In this document: positions 50,697 to 58,351 of the stretch, one piece after another
How the letters are laid out: each line of letters starts with the position of its first letter
How positions within the stretch are numbered: the stretch's first letter is position 1
DNA from: Micromonospora trifolii
GTDB taxonomy: Bacteria > Actinomycetota > Actinomycetes > Mycobacteriales > Micromonosporaceae
Assembly (NCBI RefSeq): GCF_022229005.1
Contig: NZ_JAKKFD010000036.1
Span: 1-63,615, forward strand
Direction of reading: 5' to 3'
DNA: 63,615 nt
Translations under genes and position numbers: made by a program
Notes under the pieces: generated by a model
Seen by the model: only the letters and a program-made list of their open reading frames with translations
Databases searched by the model: none
Told to the model about the DNA's origin: nothing

Positions 50697-52214
50697 ATGA
50701 GCGTACGGCGAATCATGGGCACCGAGGTCGAGTACGGCATCTCCGTGCCCGGGCAGGCCGGAGCCAACCCGATGGTCACCTCATCGCAGGTGGTGAACGC
50801 CTACGGGGCACGTCCGGAGCTCAACAGGGGCGGCCGGGCCCGGTGGGACTACGAAGAAGAGTCGCCGCTGCGCGACGCCCGCGGCTTCACCTACTCCGGC
50901 GCCGCGTACGACCCCGCCGAGGCCCTCGCGGACGAAGACCTCGGCCTGGCCAACGTGATACTCACCAACGGCGCACGCCTCTACGTCGACCACGCCCACC
51001 CCGAATACTCCACCCCGGAGGTCACCACCCCCCGGGACATCGTGCGCTGGGACAAGGCCGGCGAGCGGGTGATGGCCGAGGCGTCCCGCCGGGCCGCCAC
51101 CATCCCGGGCACCCAGCCGATCCACCTCTACAAGAACAACACCGACAACAAGGGCGCCAGCTACGGCGCACACGAAAACTATCTGATGCGCCGGCAGACG
51201 CCGTTCGCCGACATCGTGTCGTACCTGACGCCGTTCTTCGTCACCCGGCAGATCGTCTGCGGCGCCGGCCGGGTCGGCATCGGCCAGGACGGCGGCCAGA
51301 GCGGCTTCCAGATCTCCCAACGCGCCGACTTCTTCGAGGTCGAGGTTGGCCTGGAGACCACGCTCAAGCGCCCGATCATCAACACCCGCGACGAGCCGCA
51401 CGCCGACGCCGACAAGTACCGCCGGCTGCACGTCATCATCGGCGACGCCAACCTCTCCGAGATCTCCACCTACCTCAAGGTCGGCACCACCGCCCTGATC
51501 CTCACCATGATCGAGGAGAAGGCGCTCGGGGCCGACCTCGGCATCGCCGACCCGGTCAGCGAGCTGCGTGCCGTCAGCCACGACCCGTCCCTGACGCACC
51601 GGATGCGGCTGCGCGACGGCCGCCGGCTCACCGCGCTGGACCTGCAATGGGCCTACCTGGAGCGGGTCCGGTCCTTTGTCGACGACCGGTACGGCACCGA
51701 CGCCGACGAGCAGACCGTCGACGTTCTCGACCGCTGGGAGAGCGTCCTGGACCGGCTGGGCCGCGATCCGATGCTCTGCGCCGACGAGTTGGACTGGGTC
51801 GCCAAGCTGCGGCTGCTGGAGGGCTACCGGGAGCGGGAGAAGCTCGGTTGGGGCTCGCACAAGCTCCAGCTCGTCGACCTCCAGTATTCCGACGTCCGGC
51901 CGGAGAAGGGCCTCTACCACCGCCTGGTCAGCCGGGGGGCGATGAAGACGCTGCTCACCGACGACGAGACGCGCAGCGCGATGACCGAGCCGCCGGAGGA
52001 CACCCGGGCCTACTTCCGCGGTCGATGCCTCGCCCAGTACGCCTCCGAGGTGGTCGCCGCGAGCTGGGATTCGGTGATCTTCGACGTGGGCCGGGAGTCG
52101 CTGGTCCGGGTCCCGATGATGGAGCCGGAGCGGGGCACCCGCGCGCACGTCGGTGCCCTGTTCGACCGCTGCGCCAGTGCCAAGGATCTGCTGGAGACGT
52201 TGACCGGGGGCTGA
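50697..52214 (+). CDS. dop: Depupylase/Pup deamidase Dop
   Basis: Removes Pup from tagged proteins and, where needed, deamidates Pup's C-terminal Gln. 505 residues. The glutamine-synthetase-like ATP/Mg site starts IMGTEVEYGIS (E10), with NGARLYVDHAHPEYSTPEVT (D98 nucleophile/base) and LYKNNTDNKGASYGAHENY. The Dop-specific loop (about 40-70, GARPELNRGGRARWDYEEES) that separates Dop from the ligase PafA is present. RPIINTRDEPHADADKYRRL and the C-terminal small domain follow. ATG 50697. Pup starts 105 bp downstream, across a hairpin. Confidence 0.97.
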   Translation: MSVRRIMGTEVEYGISVPGQAGANPMVTSSQVVNAYGARPELNRGGRARWDYEEESPLRDARGFTYSGAAYDPAEALADEDLGLANVILTNGARLYVDHAHPEYSTPEVTTPRDIVRWDKAGERVMAEASRRAATIPGTQPIHLYKNNTDNKGASYGAHENYLMRRQTPFADIVSYLTPFFVTRQIVCGAGRVGIGQDGGQSGFQISQRADFFEVEVGLETTLKRPIINTRDEPHADADKYRRLHVIIGDANLSEISTYLKVGTTALILTMIEEKALGADLGIADPVSELRAVSHDPSLTHRMRLRDGRRLTALDLQWAYLERVRSFVDDRYGTDADEQTVDVLDRWESVLDRLGRDPMLCADELDWVAKLRLLEGYREREKLGWGSHKLQLVDLQYSDVRPEKGLYHRLVSRGAMKTLLTDDETRSAMTEPPEDTRAYFRGRCLAQYASEVVAASWDSVIFDVGRESLVRVPMMEPERGTRAHVGALFDRCASAKDLLETLTGG

Positions 52215-52244
52215 TTCCGGGTTCGTCAGCCCGTCGTGTGCCGC

Positions 52245-52265
52245 AAGCCGGCGCGCGGCGGGCTT
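52245..52265 (+). terminator. Hairpin between dop and pup
   Basis: AAGCC and GGCTT pair around a GC-rich loop, followed by TTTTCG. A weak intrinsic terminator; a TAAGTT -10-like box at about 52283 may then restart transcription for pup. Confidence 0.45.
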
Positions 52266-52318
52266 TTCGTCGCCCGCGCGAGGTAAGTTCATCGCAGACG
52301 ATCGTGGAGGAGGCAGCA

Positions 52319-52534
52319 ATGGCCACTCATGACAGCGGCGGCCAGTCGCAGTCCGGCAAGTCCCGTCAGGGCGAGGAAATCGAGGACGTCACCACCGAGG
52401 CCAACCCCGAGGTGGCCGAGCGGCACGCCGAGATCACCGAGGACGTCGACGACCTCCTCGACGAGATCGACTCCGTCCTCGAGGAGAACGCAGAGGAATT
52501 TGTGAGAGGCTATGTGCAAAAAGGGGGCGAATAG
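52319..52534 (+). CDS. pup: Prokaryotic ubiquitin-like protein Pup
   Basis: A 71-residue intrinsically disordered degradation tag. It lacks Cys, is rich in Glu/Asp/Ser/Gln, has the helix-forming segment AERHAEITEDVDDLLDEIDS that binds the ARC/Mpa coiled coil, and ends YVQKGGE. The last residue is already Glu, so it can be ligated by PafA without prior deamidation by Dop (mycobacterial Pup ends in Gln). GGAGGAGG lies 6 bases before ATG 52319. The final 13 codons use unusual AT-rich codons (TTT, AGA, TAT, CAA, AAA, GAA). Confidence 0.97.
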   Translation: MATHDSGGQSQSGKSRQGEEIEDVTTEANPEVAERHAEITEDVDDLLDEIDSVLEENAEEFVRGYVQKGGE

Positions 52535-52556
52535 GGCATAGCCGGACGAAACGGAC

Positions 52557-53243
52557 ATGCCTCGTCCTCTGGATGACCGGGATGGCCACCGCCGCTGCCG
52601 AGACTGCGGCGAGTGGCTGCCCCTTGATCAATTTTGCGCCAACAGCAGACGCCCCGACGGTCGCGGCAGCTACTGCAAGCCCTGCTTCAACCTTCGGTCG
52701 AAGGCGAGCTACGCGAAGCGCCTGAAGGAGCGGCAGGGCAGGGACGTGCGCCAGCTGCCGTTGGTGCAAGCGGGCCACCGGCGATGCCCCGACTGCGGCG
52801 CCACCAAGCCCCTCGATGACTTTCCACGGAATCGCTCCGGCCGTGGAGGTTACGGCCGATACTGCAAACCTTGCCACAATGCGAAGGGCAAGGAGAGCAA
52901 GCTTCGCCTGCACGGCGGGACTCGCGAGTACCACCTGCGGCGGCGGTACGGCATCGGTGAGAAAGAGTTTCAGGAGCTCCTGGCCGAGCAGGGCGGGCTC
53001 TGCGCGATCTGTGGCCGCGCCGACCCGCAACATCTGGACCACGATCATCGCACCGGATGGGTGCGCGGGATACTCTGCTTCAACTGCAACGGTGGTCTTG
53101 GCCAGTTCCGTGACAGTCCCATGAGGCTGGCCAGGGCGATCACGTACCTGAGAGGAACCACGTGGCAGCGGGCTTTGATCCATCCGGGCGTCTACCAGAT
53201 GTGTTCACCAACGCGGGGACGTCCTCCTTCACGACGTTCCTGA
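52557..53243 (+). CDS. HNH/endonuclease VII-like protein with zinc-knuckle repeats
   Basis: A 228-residue nuclease-like protein. Two N-terminal CxxC repeats resemble each other: CRDCGEWLPLDQFCANSRRP with YCKPCF, and CPDCGATKPLDDFPRNRSGR with YCKPCH, each a four-Cys zinc site. The C-terminal nuclease unit is CAICGRADPQHLDHDHRTGW with ILCFNCNGGLGQF, i.e. the His-Asp-His and second Cys pair of endonuclease VII/HNH proteins. It lies between pup (22 bp) and prcB, and its last 82 bp overlap the prcB start. The DNA-directed role is unknown; the C-terminal residues after QFRDSP may be dispensable. Confidence 0.88.
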   Translation: MPRPLDDRDGHRRCRDCGEWLPLDQFCANSRRPDGRGSYCKPCFNLRSKASYAKRLKERQGRDVRQLPLVQAGHRRCPDCGATKPLDDFPRNRSGRGGYGRYCKPCHNAKGKESKLRLHGGTREYHLRRRYGIGEKEFQELLAEQGGLCAICGRADPQHLDHDHRTGWVRGILCFNCNGGLGQFRDSPMRLARAITYLRGTTWQRALIHPGVYQMCSPTRGRPPSRRS

Positions 53244-54001
53244 GTCGGGTGGCCCCCGAGATGTTGCCCGGTCGGCGACCGCTGCCGCCGGGCATGGCAG
53301 CCGACCTGGCGCCGCACGCGACCACCATCGTGGCCATCGCGGCCGCCGACGGTGTGGTGATGGCGGGCGACCGACGGGCCACCATGGGCAACCTGATCGC
53401 CCAGCGCGACATCGAGAAGGTGCATCCGGCCGACGCGTACTCGCTGGTCGGCATCGCGGGCACCGCCGGTATCGGCATCGAGCTGATGCGACTGTTCCAG
53501 GTGGAGCTGGAGCACTACGAGAAGATCGAGGGCGCGATGCTCTCGTTGGACGGTAAGGCCAACCGGTTGGCCTCGATGATCCGGGGCAATCTGGGGGCGG
53601 CCATGCAGGGGTTGGCAGTGGTGCCGCTCTTCGCCGGGTTCGACCTGGCTGCCGCCGACCCGGCGCGGGCCGGTCGGATCTTCAGCTTCGATGTGACCGG
53701 TGGTCCGTACGAGGAGACCGGCTACGACGCGATCGGGTCCGGGTCGTTGTTCGCCAAGTCCGCGTTGAAGAAGCGGTACCGGGTCGGGCTGTCCGTCGAG
53801 GACGCGACGCGGCTGGCGGTCGAGGCGCTCTACGACGCGGCCGATGACGACACAGCGACCGGCGGGCCCGACCTGACCCGGCGGATCTACCCCGTGGTGA
53901 TGACCGCGACTGCCGAGGGCACCTACCGGCTCACCGACGCCGAGACGGCGACGATCGCCGAGGGCGTGGTCGCCGGCCGGATGGAAAACCCGGGAGGCTA
54001 G
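53162..54001 (+). CDS. prcB: 20S proteasome beta subunit PrcB
   Basis: The catalytic subunit of the 20S proteasome, 279 residues. A 53-residue propeptide is removed to expose the catalytic Thr54 in LAPHA-TTIVAIAAADG; GVVMAGDRRATMG (Asp and Arg of the active site) and the later GSGSLFAKSALKKRYRVGLS are conserved. Substrates enter through the PrcA ring. GTG 53162 has GAGAGGAA upstream and lies within the end of the HNH gene, so translation of the two genes overlaps by 82 bp. Confidence 0.97.
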   Translation: MAAGFDPSGRLPDVFTNAGTSSFTTFLSRVAPEMLPGRRPLPPGMAADLAPHATTIVAIAAADGVVMAGDRRATMGNLIAQRDIEKVHPADAYSLVGIAGTAGIGIELMRLFQVELEHYEKIEGAMLSLDGKANRLASMIRGNLGAAMQGLAVVPLFAGFDLAAADPARAGRIFSFDVTGGPYEETGYDAIGSGSLFAKSALKKRYRVGLSVEDATRLAVEALYDAADDDTATGGPDLTRRIYPVVMTATAEGTYRLTDAETATIAEGVVAGRMENPGG

Positions 54002-54065
54002 TTCCGCCCGACCACCCCCACCAGCCAGCAGTCGTCAGCACAGCGCCGTTAGGAGAACCGCCGCC

Positions 54066-54887
54066 GTGGCCATGCAGTTCTACGCCTCGCCCGAACAGAT
54101 CATGCGTGACCGCTCCGAGTTGGCCCGTAAGGGCATTGCTCGCGGGCGTAGCGCAGTGGTCCTGAGCTACTCCGGCGGGGTGCTCTTCGTCGCGGAGAAC
54201 CTCTCCAGCGCCCTGCACAAGGTCAGTGAGATCTACGACCGGATCGGCTTCGCCGCGGTCGGCCGTTACAACGAGTTCGAGAACCTCCGGCGGGCCGGCG
54301 TGCGGATGGCCGACCTGAACGGGCTCAGCTACGACCGGCGGGACGTCACCGGTCGGGCCCTGGCCAACGCGTTCGCGCAGACCCTTGGCGCGATCTTCAC
54401 CGAGCAGTCGAAGCCGTTCGAGGTGGAGATCTGTGTGGCGGAGGTCGGGGCCACTGCCGCTGACGACGAGCTGTACCGGCTCACCTACGACGGTTCGGTC
54501 AACGACGAGCCTGGGCGGATGGCGATGGGTGGTCAGGCTGAGGCCATCACCGGCGTGCTGAAGTCCAACCACCGGCCGGACATGTCGCTCGGGGAGGCGG
54601 TCCAGGTCGCGGTGCAGGCACTGAGCACTGTCGGTGGTGAGGGTGGCGCCGCCCGGACGATCGCCGCGAACCAGCTCGAGGTGGCGGTGCTGGACCGGCA
54701 GCGGGTCGGCCGGACGTTCCGGCGGATCACCGGGGCTGCGCTGACCGCGCTGTTGGACGGGGAGTCGGCGCCGCCGAGCAGCGACCGGCCGGACACGCCG
54801 AGCGTGCCGACCGGAGAGGCCGGTAAGCCGACCAGCTCTGCGGGGTCCGCTGACCTGGAGGACCGGCCGGGTCAACCGGACAGCTGA
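54066..54887 (+). CDS. prcA: 20S proteasome alpha subunit PrcA
   Basis: The gate-forming subunit of the 20S core, 273 residues. The N-terminal octapeptide-like gate (MQFYASPEQIMRDRSELARK) precedes the alpha-type fold: GIARGRSAVVLSYSGGVLFV, NLSSALHKVSEIYDRIGFAA, YDRRDVTGRALANAFAQTLG, FEVEICVAEVGATAADDELY. The C-terminal 45 residues are a Ser/Pro/Glu-rich disordered tail. GTG 54066 follows AGGAGA; ATG 54072 is also possible. A strong terminator follows. Confidence 0.97.
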   Translation: MAMQFYASPEQIMRDRSELARKGIARGRSAVVLSYSGGVLFVAENLSSALHKVSEIYDRIGFAAVGRYNEFENLRRAGVRMADLNGLSYDRRDVTGRALANAFAQTLGAIFTEQSKPFEVEICVAEVGATAADDELYRLTYDGSVNDEPGRMAMGGQAEAITGVLKSNHRPDMSLGEAVQVAVQALSTVGGEGGAARTIAANQLEVAVLDRQRVGRTFRRITGAALTALLDGESAPPSSDRPDTPSVPTGEAGKPTSSAGSADLEDRPGQPDS

Positions 54888-54901
54888 TCAGGTGACGAGA
54901 C

Positions 54902-54935
54902 AGCGCCGGGGCCCGCACACGCGGGCCCCGGCGCT
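54902..54935. terminator. Terminator after prcA
   Basis: A 15-bp perfect stem (AGCGCCGGGGCCCGC) with loop ACAC, followed by GTTGT, 15 bp past the prcA stop. Situated between prcA and the convergent GT2 gene, so it can serve both. Confidence 0.85.
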
Positions 54936-54950
54936 GTTGTCTGTCGAGGG

Positions 54951-55979
54951 TCAGCGGCGCTGGAGCAGGGGCCGCGCGAGGGCCCAGTAGCCGGCGGCGA
55001 CGGCGTTGAACACGCCCATGCCGGGCGGCGAGTCGACGTTCGAGGGGGCGACCCGGGCGGTCATCAGCTCGGCGATCACCCCGTCGGGCACTGTGCGTTC
55101 GGCCTGGAGTTGACGGCGCCGGGCGCCGACCCAGGACCGGTTGCGCCACAGCCAACCCCAGCCGCGGGTCTTCTGCCGGGTCCAACCGCCGGCGAGCGCG
55201 GCGGCGAGCATGGCGGCTTCGGTGAGCAGCAGCATCGGGGCGAGCACCACCAGCGTCCGGGTCTGGTACGCGGTGAGCAGGGTGACCAGCCGGTTGCGTT
55301 CCACCAGGTAGAGCTTGAGGTCGTTGCGGGAGAACTCGTAGTGGTGGCGCACGACGGCGTCGGGTACGTACTCCAGGCGCAGGCCGCGTTGCCAGAGCCG
55401 CAGGCTCAGCTCGGTGTCCTCGTGGTAGGCGAAGTACTCGGCGGCGAAGCCGTCGAGTTCCTGCCAACGTTGGCGGCTGATCACGAAGCAGCAGCCGCTG
55501 AGCGACGGCACCTTGCTGCGGACGGCGTGGGCGGTGGCCGGCTCGCCATTGCCGCCGGCCCAGGACAGCCCGGTGAAGTGCAGTGGGTTGCCGGAGGTGT
55601 TGATCAGCTCGGGAGTGTCGGCGAGCCGGATGGAGGCCATGGCGGCGCCGACGCCCGGTTCGGCGGCGACCGCGACCGTCTTGGCGAGGGCGTCGGGGGC
55701 GACGATGGCGTCGGAGTTGACGAAGGCGAGCCAGTCTCCGGTGGCCTCGGCGGCGCCGATCCGGCAGCCGCCGGAGTAGCCGGTGTTCTGTTCGGGGCGG
55801 ACCACCCGGACCTGGGGGAAGCCCTTGACGATGTCGATGCCGTCGCCGGTGCACCCGTTGTCGACGACGACGAGCTCGATGTCGACGTCGGTGCTGGCCA
55901 GGACGGCTCGGGCGGCGTTGACCAGGTACGGCTCGGCGCCGTAGGCCAGCATGACGGCGGTCACCTGTGGGCGGGTCAT
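54951..55979 (-). CDS. GT2 glycosyltransferase (rhamnosyltransferase-like)
   Basis: A 342-residue family 2 glycosyltransferase: QVTAVMLAYGAEPYLVNAAR, DIELVVVDNGCTGDGIDIVK, PEQNTGYSGGCRIGAAEATG, WLAFVNSDAIVAPDALAKTV (donor D-x-D region), GCCFVISRQRWQELDGFAAE, FAYHEDTELSLRLWQRGLRL (acceptor/base E-D). Resembles WbbL-like rhamnosyltransferases, which fits the dTDP-rhamnose genes upstream. Two C-terminal hydrophobic segments may hold it on the membrane. ATG 55979 overlaps the flippase stop (ATGA). Confidence 0.9.
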   Translation of the reverse strand: MTRPQVTAVMLAYGAEPYLVNAARAVLASTDVDIELVVVDNGCTGDGIDIVKGFPQVRVVRPEQNTGYSGGCRIGAAEATGDWLAFVNSDAIVAPDALAKTVAVAAEPGVGAAMASIRLADTPELINTSGNPLHFTGLSWAGGNGEPATAHAVRSKVPSLSGCCFVISRQRWQELDGFAAEYFAYHEDTELSLRLWQRGLRLEYVPDAVVRHHYEFSRNDLKLYLVERNRLVTLLTAYQTRTLVVLAPMLLLTEAAMLAAALAGGWTRQKTRGWGWLWRNRSWVGARRRQLQAERTVPDGVIAELMTARVAPSNVDSPPGMGVFNAVAAGYWALARPLLQRR

Positions 55980-57289
55980 CGGAGGCCTCCGGATGCGGCA
56001 GGGGCGACGGCCTCGGCGAGCGGCCGGGTGGGGGTGGTGGGTCGGCGGGCGCCGCCGCGCAGCAGCAGTGTCGCCATGGTGGCGGCGACGATGACGGAGC
56101 CGATGGTGTACGCCAACTCGACTCGCAGGGTGACCGGAGCCGGGATCAGCGTCACGGCGATCAGGGCGGCGACGCCGACGGTCCAGGCGAGGGCCTGGGC
56201 GCGGTGCCGGTCGAGGGCGAGCAGGGCCTGGCCGAGCACCATCGCCCACAGGTAGGCGAGCGTGGCGGCCGCCAACCAGGCGAAGTCGCCGTGGCCGAGG
56301 ACGCCGGGCGCGTCGAAGAGTGTGCCGACCAGCCACGGGCCGAGCAGCACGGCGCCGAGGGCCCCGGTGAGGCCGAGCGCGGTGACGATGCCGAGCGCCC
56401 GACGCAGCAGGCTGTGGAAGCCGGCCTGGTCGCCGGTGGTGGCGGTGGTGGCCAGGCCGGGCAGCAGTGACGCCTGCAGGGAGCCGAAGACGAACAGGGG
56501 GATGCGGACCAGCACGAGGGCGGAGAGCAGCGCGCCGGCGGCTGCCGCGTCGGAGGGGGCGAGCAGCTGCACGTTGATCACGCCGATGTTGACCACGACC
56601 TGGGAGAGCAGGCTGGAGGCGGTGAGCAGGCCGAGGCCGCGCAGCAGGGTGGCCCAGGCGACGGGCGGGCCTGCACCGATGGCGCGTAGCACCGGCGGCA
56701 GGGTGAGCAGGACGCTGACCAGCGGGGCGGCGACGAGCACCAGCCCGTACCAGACGGGGGAGGTCACCCCGGCCAGCCCGAGCAGGGCGACCATGACGAT
56801 GCGCAGGCCGCCGTCGATCCCGAGTTGGGTGCCGTACCAGGGGAACAGTTGCAGGCCGGAGAGGACGCCGCGGGTGGCGTAGGCGACGGCCATCGCGGCG
56901 AGTGCGCCGATCAGCACGGTGACCAGGTTGCCGTCACCGGCGAAGAGCTTGTCGGCGAGTGGCTGACGGCCGATGGTGACGGCCAACACCAGCACGGCGA
57001 GCAGCACGGCGGCGACGGTGACGCCGCGGGCCAGCACCGGCCCGGGGGGCAGCCCCTGGCTGTGCCGGGCGGCGACGACGCGGGCGACCTCCTGCTCGAT
57101 CGGCATGAACACGCCGATGCCGAGGGTGAACACGATCGACCAGAGCACCGACAGGGCCGAGTAGTCGGCCTTGCTGAGGCTGTGGCCGGCGACCGCGAGG
57201 TGGACGTAGGAGGCGAGGCCAAGAAGGCCCAGCCCGGCACCAACAGCGATGGTGCCGGGCGGGATCAGGCGTAGCAGGCGTTGGATCAC
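55976..57289 (-). CDS. Polysaccharide flippase-like membrane protein
   Basis: A 437-residue integral membrane protein with about 12-14 hydrophobic helices and almost no large loops, in the style of oligosaccharide flippases (MATE/MurJ-like superfamily): LGLLGLASYVHLAVAGHSLS, LWSIVFTLGIGVFMPIEQEV, GVLSGLQLFPWYGTQLGIDG, LLSALVLVRIPLFVFGSLQA. It probably flips a lipid-linked glycan made by the neighbouring glycosyltransferases. GTG 57289 overlaps the previous stop (GTGA). The gene lies in the middle of a tightly coupled six-gene operon. Confidence 0.85.
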   Translation of the reverse strand: MIQRLLRLIPPGTIAVGAGLGLLGLASYVHLAVAGHSLSKADYSALSVLWSIVFTLGIGVFMPIEQEVARVVAARHSQGLPPGPVLARGVTVAAVLLAVLVLAVTIGRQPLADKLFAGDGNLVTVLIGALAAMAVAYATRGVLSGLQLFPWYGTQLGIDGGLRIVMVALLGLAGVTSPVWYGLVLVAAPLVSVLLTLPPVLRAIGAGPPVAWATLLRGLGLLTASSLLSQVVVNIGVINVQLLAPSDAAAAGALLSALVLVRIPLFVFGSLQASLLPGLATTATTGDQAGFHSLLRRALGIVTALGLTGALGAVLLGPWLVGTLFDAPGVLGHGDFAWLAAATLAYLWAMVLGQALLALDRHRAQALAWTVGVAALIAVTLIPAPVTLRVELAYTIGSVIVAATMATLLLRGGARRPTTPTRPLAEAVAPAASGGLR

Positions 57290-57987
57290 CGGCGAATGAG
57301 CGCCAGCGTGAGGACGGCGAACGCGCGGCCGAGGTAGATCATCGCCCGGGCGGGGGAGTGGCTGGGCGTGCCGGCCATCCGCTTGCGCATGGCGACCGGT
57401 ACCTGCCGGATGCGGTATCCACGACGGGCGGTGTGTACCAGGGTTTCCACGGTGTCGCCGAGGTACTCGGCCGGGTACCAGGTGGCGAACATCTCGATGA
57501 CCCGCCGGTTGGCGGCCCGGAAGCCGGACGTGGTGTCGGTGAGCTTGGTGTGGGCGACCCGGGACAGCACGGCGGAGAGCATCACCATGGCCCAGCGGCG
57601 GGGGCCGCGGACCATGTAGTCGCCCTCGCCGGCGAAGCGGGCGCCGATGACGAGGTCGTTGTCGTCGAGGAGGTCGACGAGCTTCGGCACGTACCGGGGG
57701 TCGTGTTGGCCGTCGGCGTCGATCTGGATGGCGACGTCGTAGTCGTGGTCGCGGGCGTAGCGGTAGCCGAGGCGCATGGCCCCACCGACGCCGAGGTTGT
57801 ACGGCAGTTTGGCGACCTTGGCGCCGGCGGCGGCGGCGACGGCGGCGGTGCGGTCGGTGGAGCCGTCGTCGACGACGAGCACGTCGACACCGGGCAGCTC
57901 GCCGCGGACCTCACCGACGACGTCGGCGATGGAACCCGACTCGTTGAGGGCCGGAATGATGATCAGTGTGCGCTTGCCGTTAACCAT
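57286..57987 (-). CDS. GT2 glycosyltransferase (DPM1-like)
   Basis: A 233-residue family 2 glycosyltransferase of the polyprenyl-phosphate type: RTLIIIPALNESGSIADVVG, VDVLVVDDGSTDRTAAVAAA, PYNLGVGGAMRLGYRYARDH, DVAIQIDADGQHDPRYVPKL (D-A-D donor motif), RRGYRIRQVPVAMRKRMAGT, and one membrane-near C-terminal helix. It likely loads a sugar onto polyprenyl phosphate for the block's pathway. ATG 57987 overlaps the DUF2304 stop by 8 bp. Confidence 0.92.
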   Translation of the reverse strand: MVNGKRTLIIIPALNESGSIADVVGEVRGELPGVDVLVVDDGSTDRTAAVAAAAGAKVAKLPYNLGVGGAMRLGYRYARDHDYDVAIQIDADGQHDPRYVPKLVDLLDDNDLVIGARFAGEGDYMVRGPRRWAMVMLSAVLSRVAHTKLTDTTSGFRAANRRVIEMFATWYPAEYLGDTVETLVHTARRGYRIRQVPVAMRKRMAGTPSHSPARAMIYLGRAFAVLTLALIRR

Positions 57988-58351
57988 CGGTCGACACCAG
58001 TTCGTCACGGGCCGCCCGGTCCGCGTCGATTTCCGCGCGGAGCAGGGCGAAGTCTTCGGCCAGGGTGCGGGTCTCTTCTTCGAGGGCGCTGACCTCCCAG
58101 CTCAGGTGCACGCACACGAGCAGCAGGAAGACGATGCCGAGGAAGAGCACCAGGCTGACACCGGAGGCGACGCCGAGGAGTTCGGCGACGTTGTCGAGCA
58201 GCCGGGGGAACAGGGACAGCGGGATCACGACGACCAGTACGGCGAGCCAGAGCATGCCGTACTTCTCGCGCAGCTGACGGCGGCGCAGCAGCTCGACGAT
58301 GGTGCCCAGGAGCAGCAGGCCGGTCAGGCCGGTGACGAGGGTGAGCTTCAT
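57980..58351 (-). CDS. DUF2304 small membrane protein
   Basis: A 123-residue protein with three membrane helices (LTLVTGLTGLLLLGTIVELL, GMLWLAVLVVVIPLSLFPRL, SGVSLVLFLGIVFLLLVCVH) and a cytoplasmic coiled-coil tail (LEEETRTLAEDFALLRAEID). DUF2304 proteins usually stand next to DPM-like glycosyltransferases, as here, and may anchor or stabilise them. GGAAGG precedes ATG 58351, and both ends overlap neighbouring genes (ATGA). Confidence 0.9.
   Translation of the reverse strand: MKLTLVTGLTGLLLLGTIVELLRRRQLREKYGMLWLAVLVVVIPLSLFPRLLDNVAELLGVASGVSLVLFLGIVFLLLVCVHLSWEVSALEEETRTLAEDFALLRAEIDADRAARDELVSTDG

Noticed and set aside
50843..52534. A long frame running from dop into pup, as if pup were fused to an upstream protein
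   Set aside because: The frame over dop is out of register with it and non-protein-like. Pup has its own ideal ribosome site and ATG.
52557..53243. Homing endonuclease or intein-associated HNH
   Set aside because: The gene is free-standing, with no intron or intein boundaries in pup or prcB, and has duplicated zinc modules rather than homing-type DNA-binding domains.
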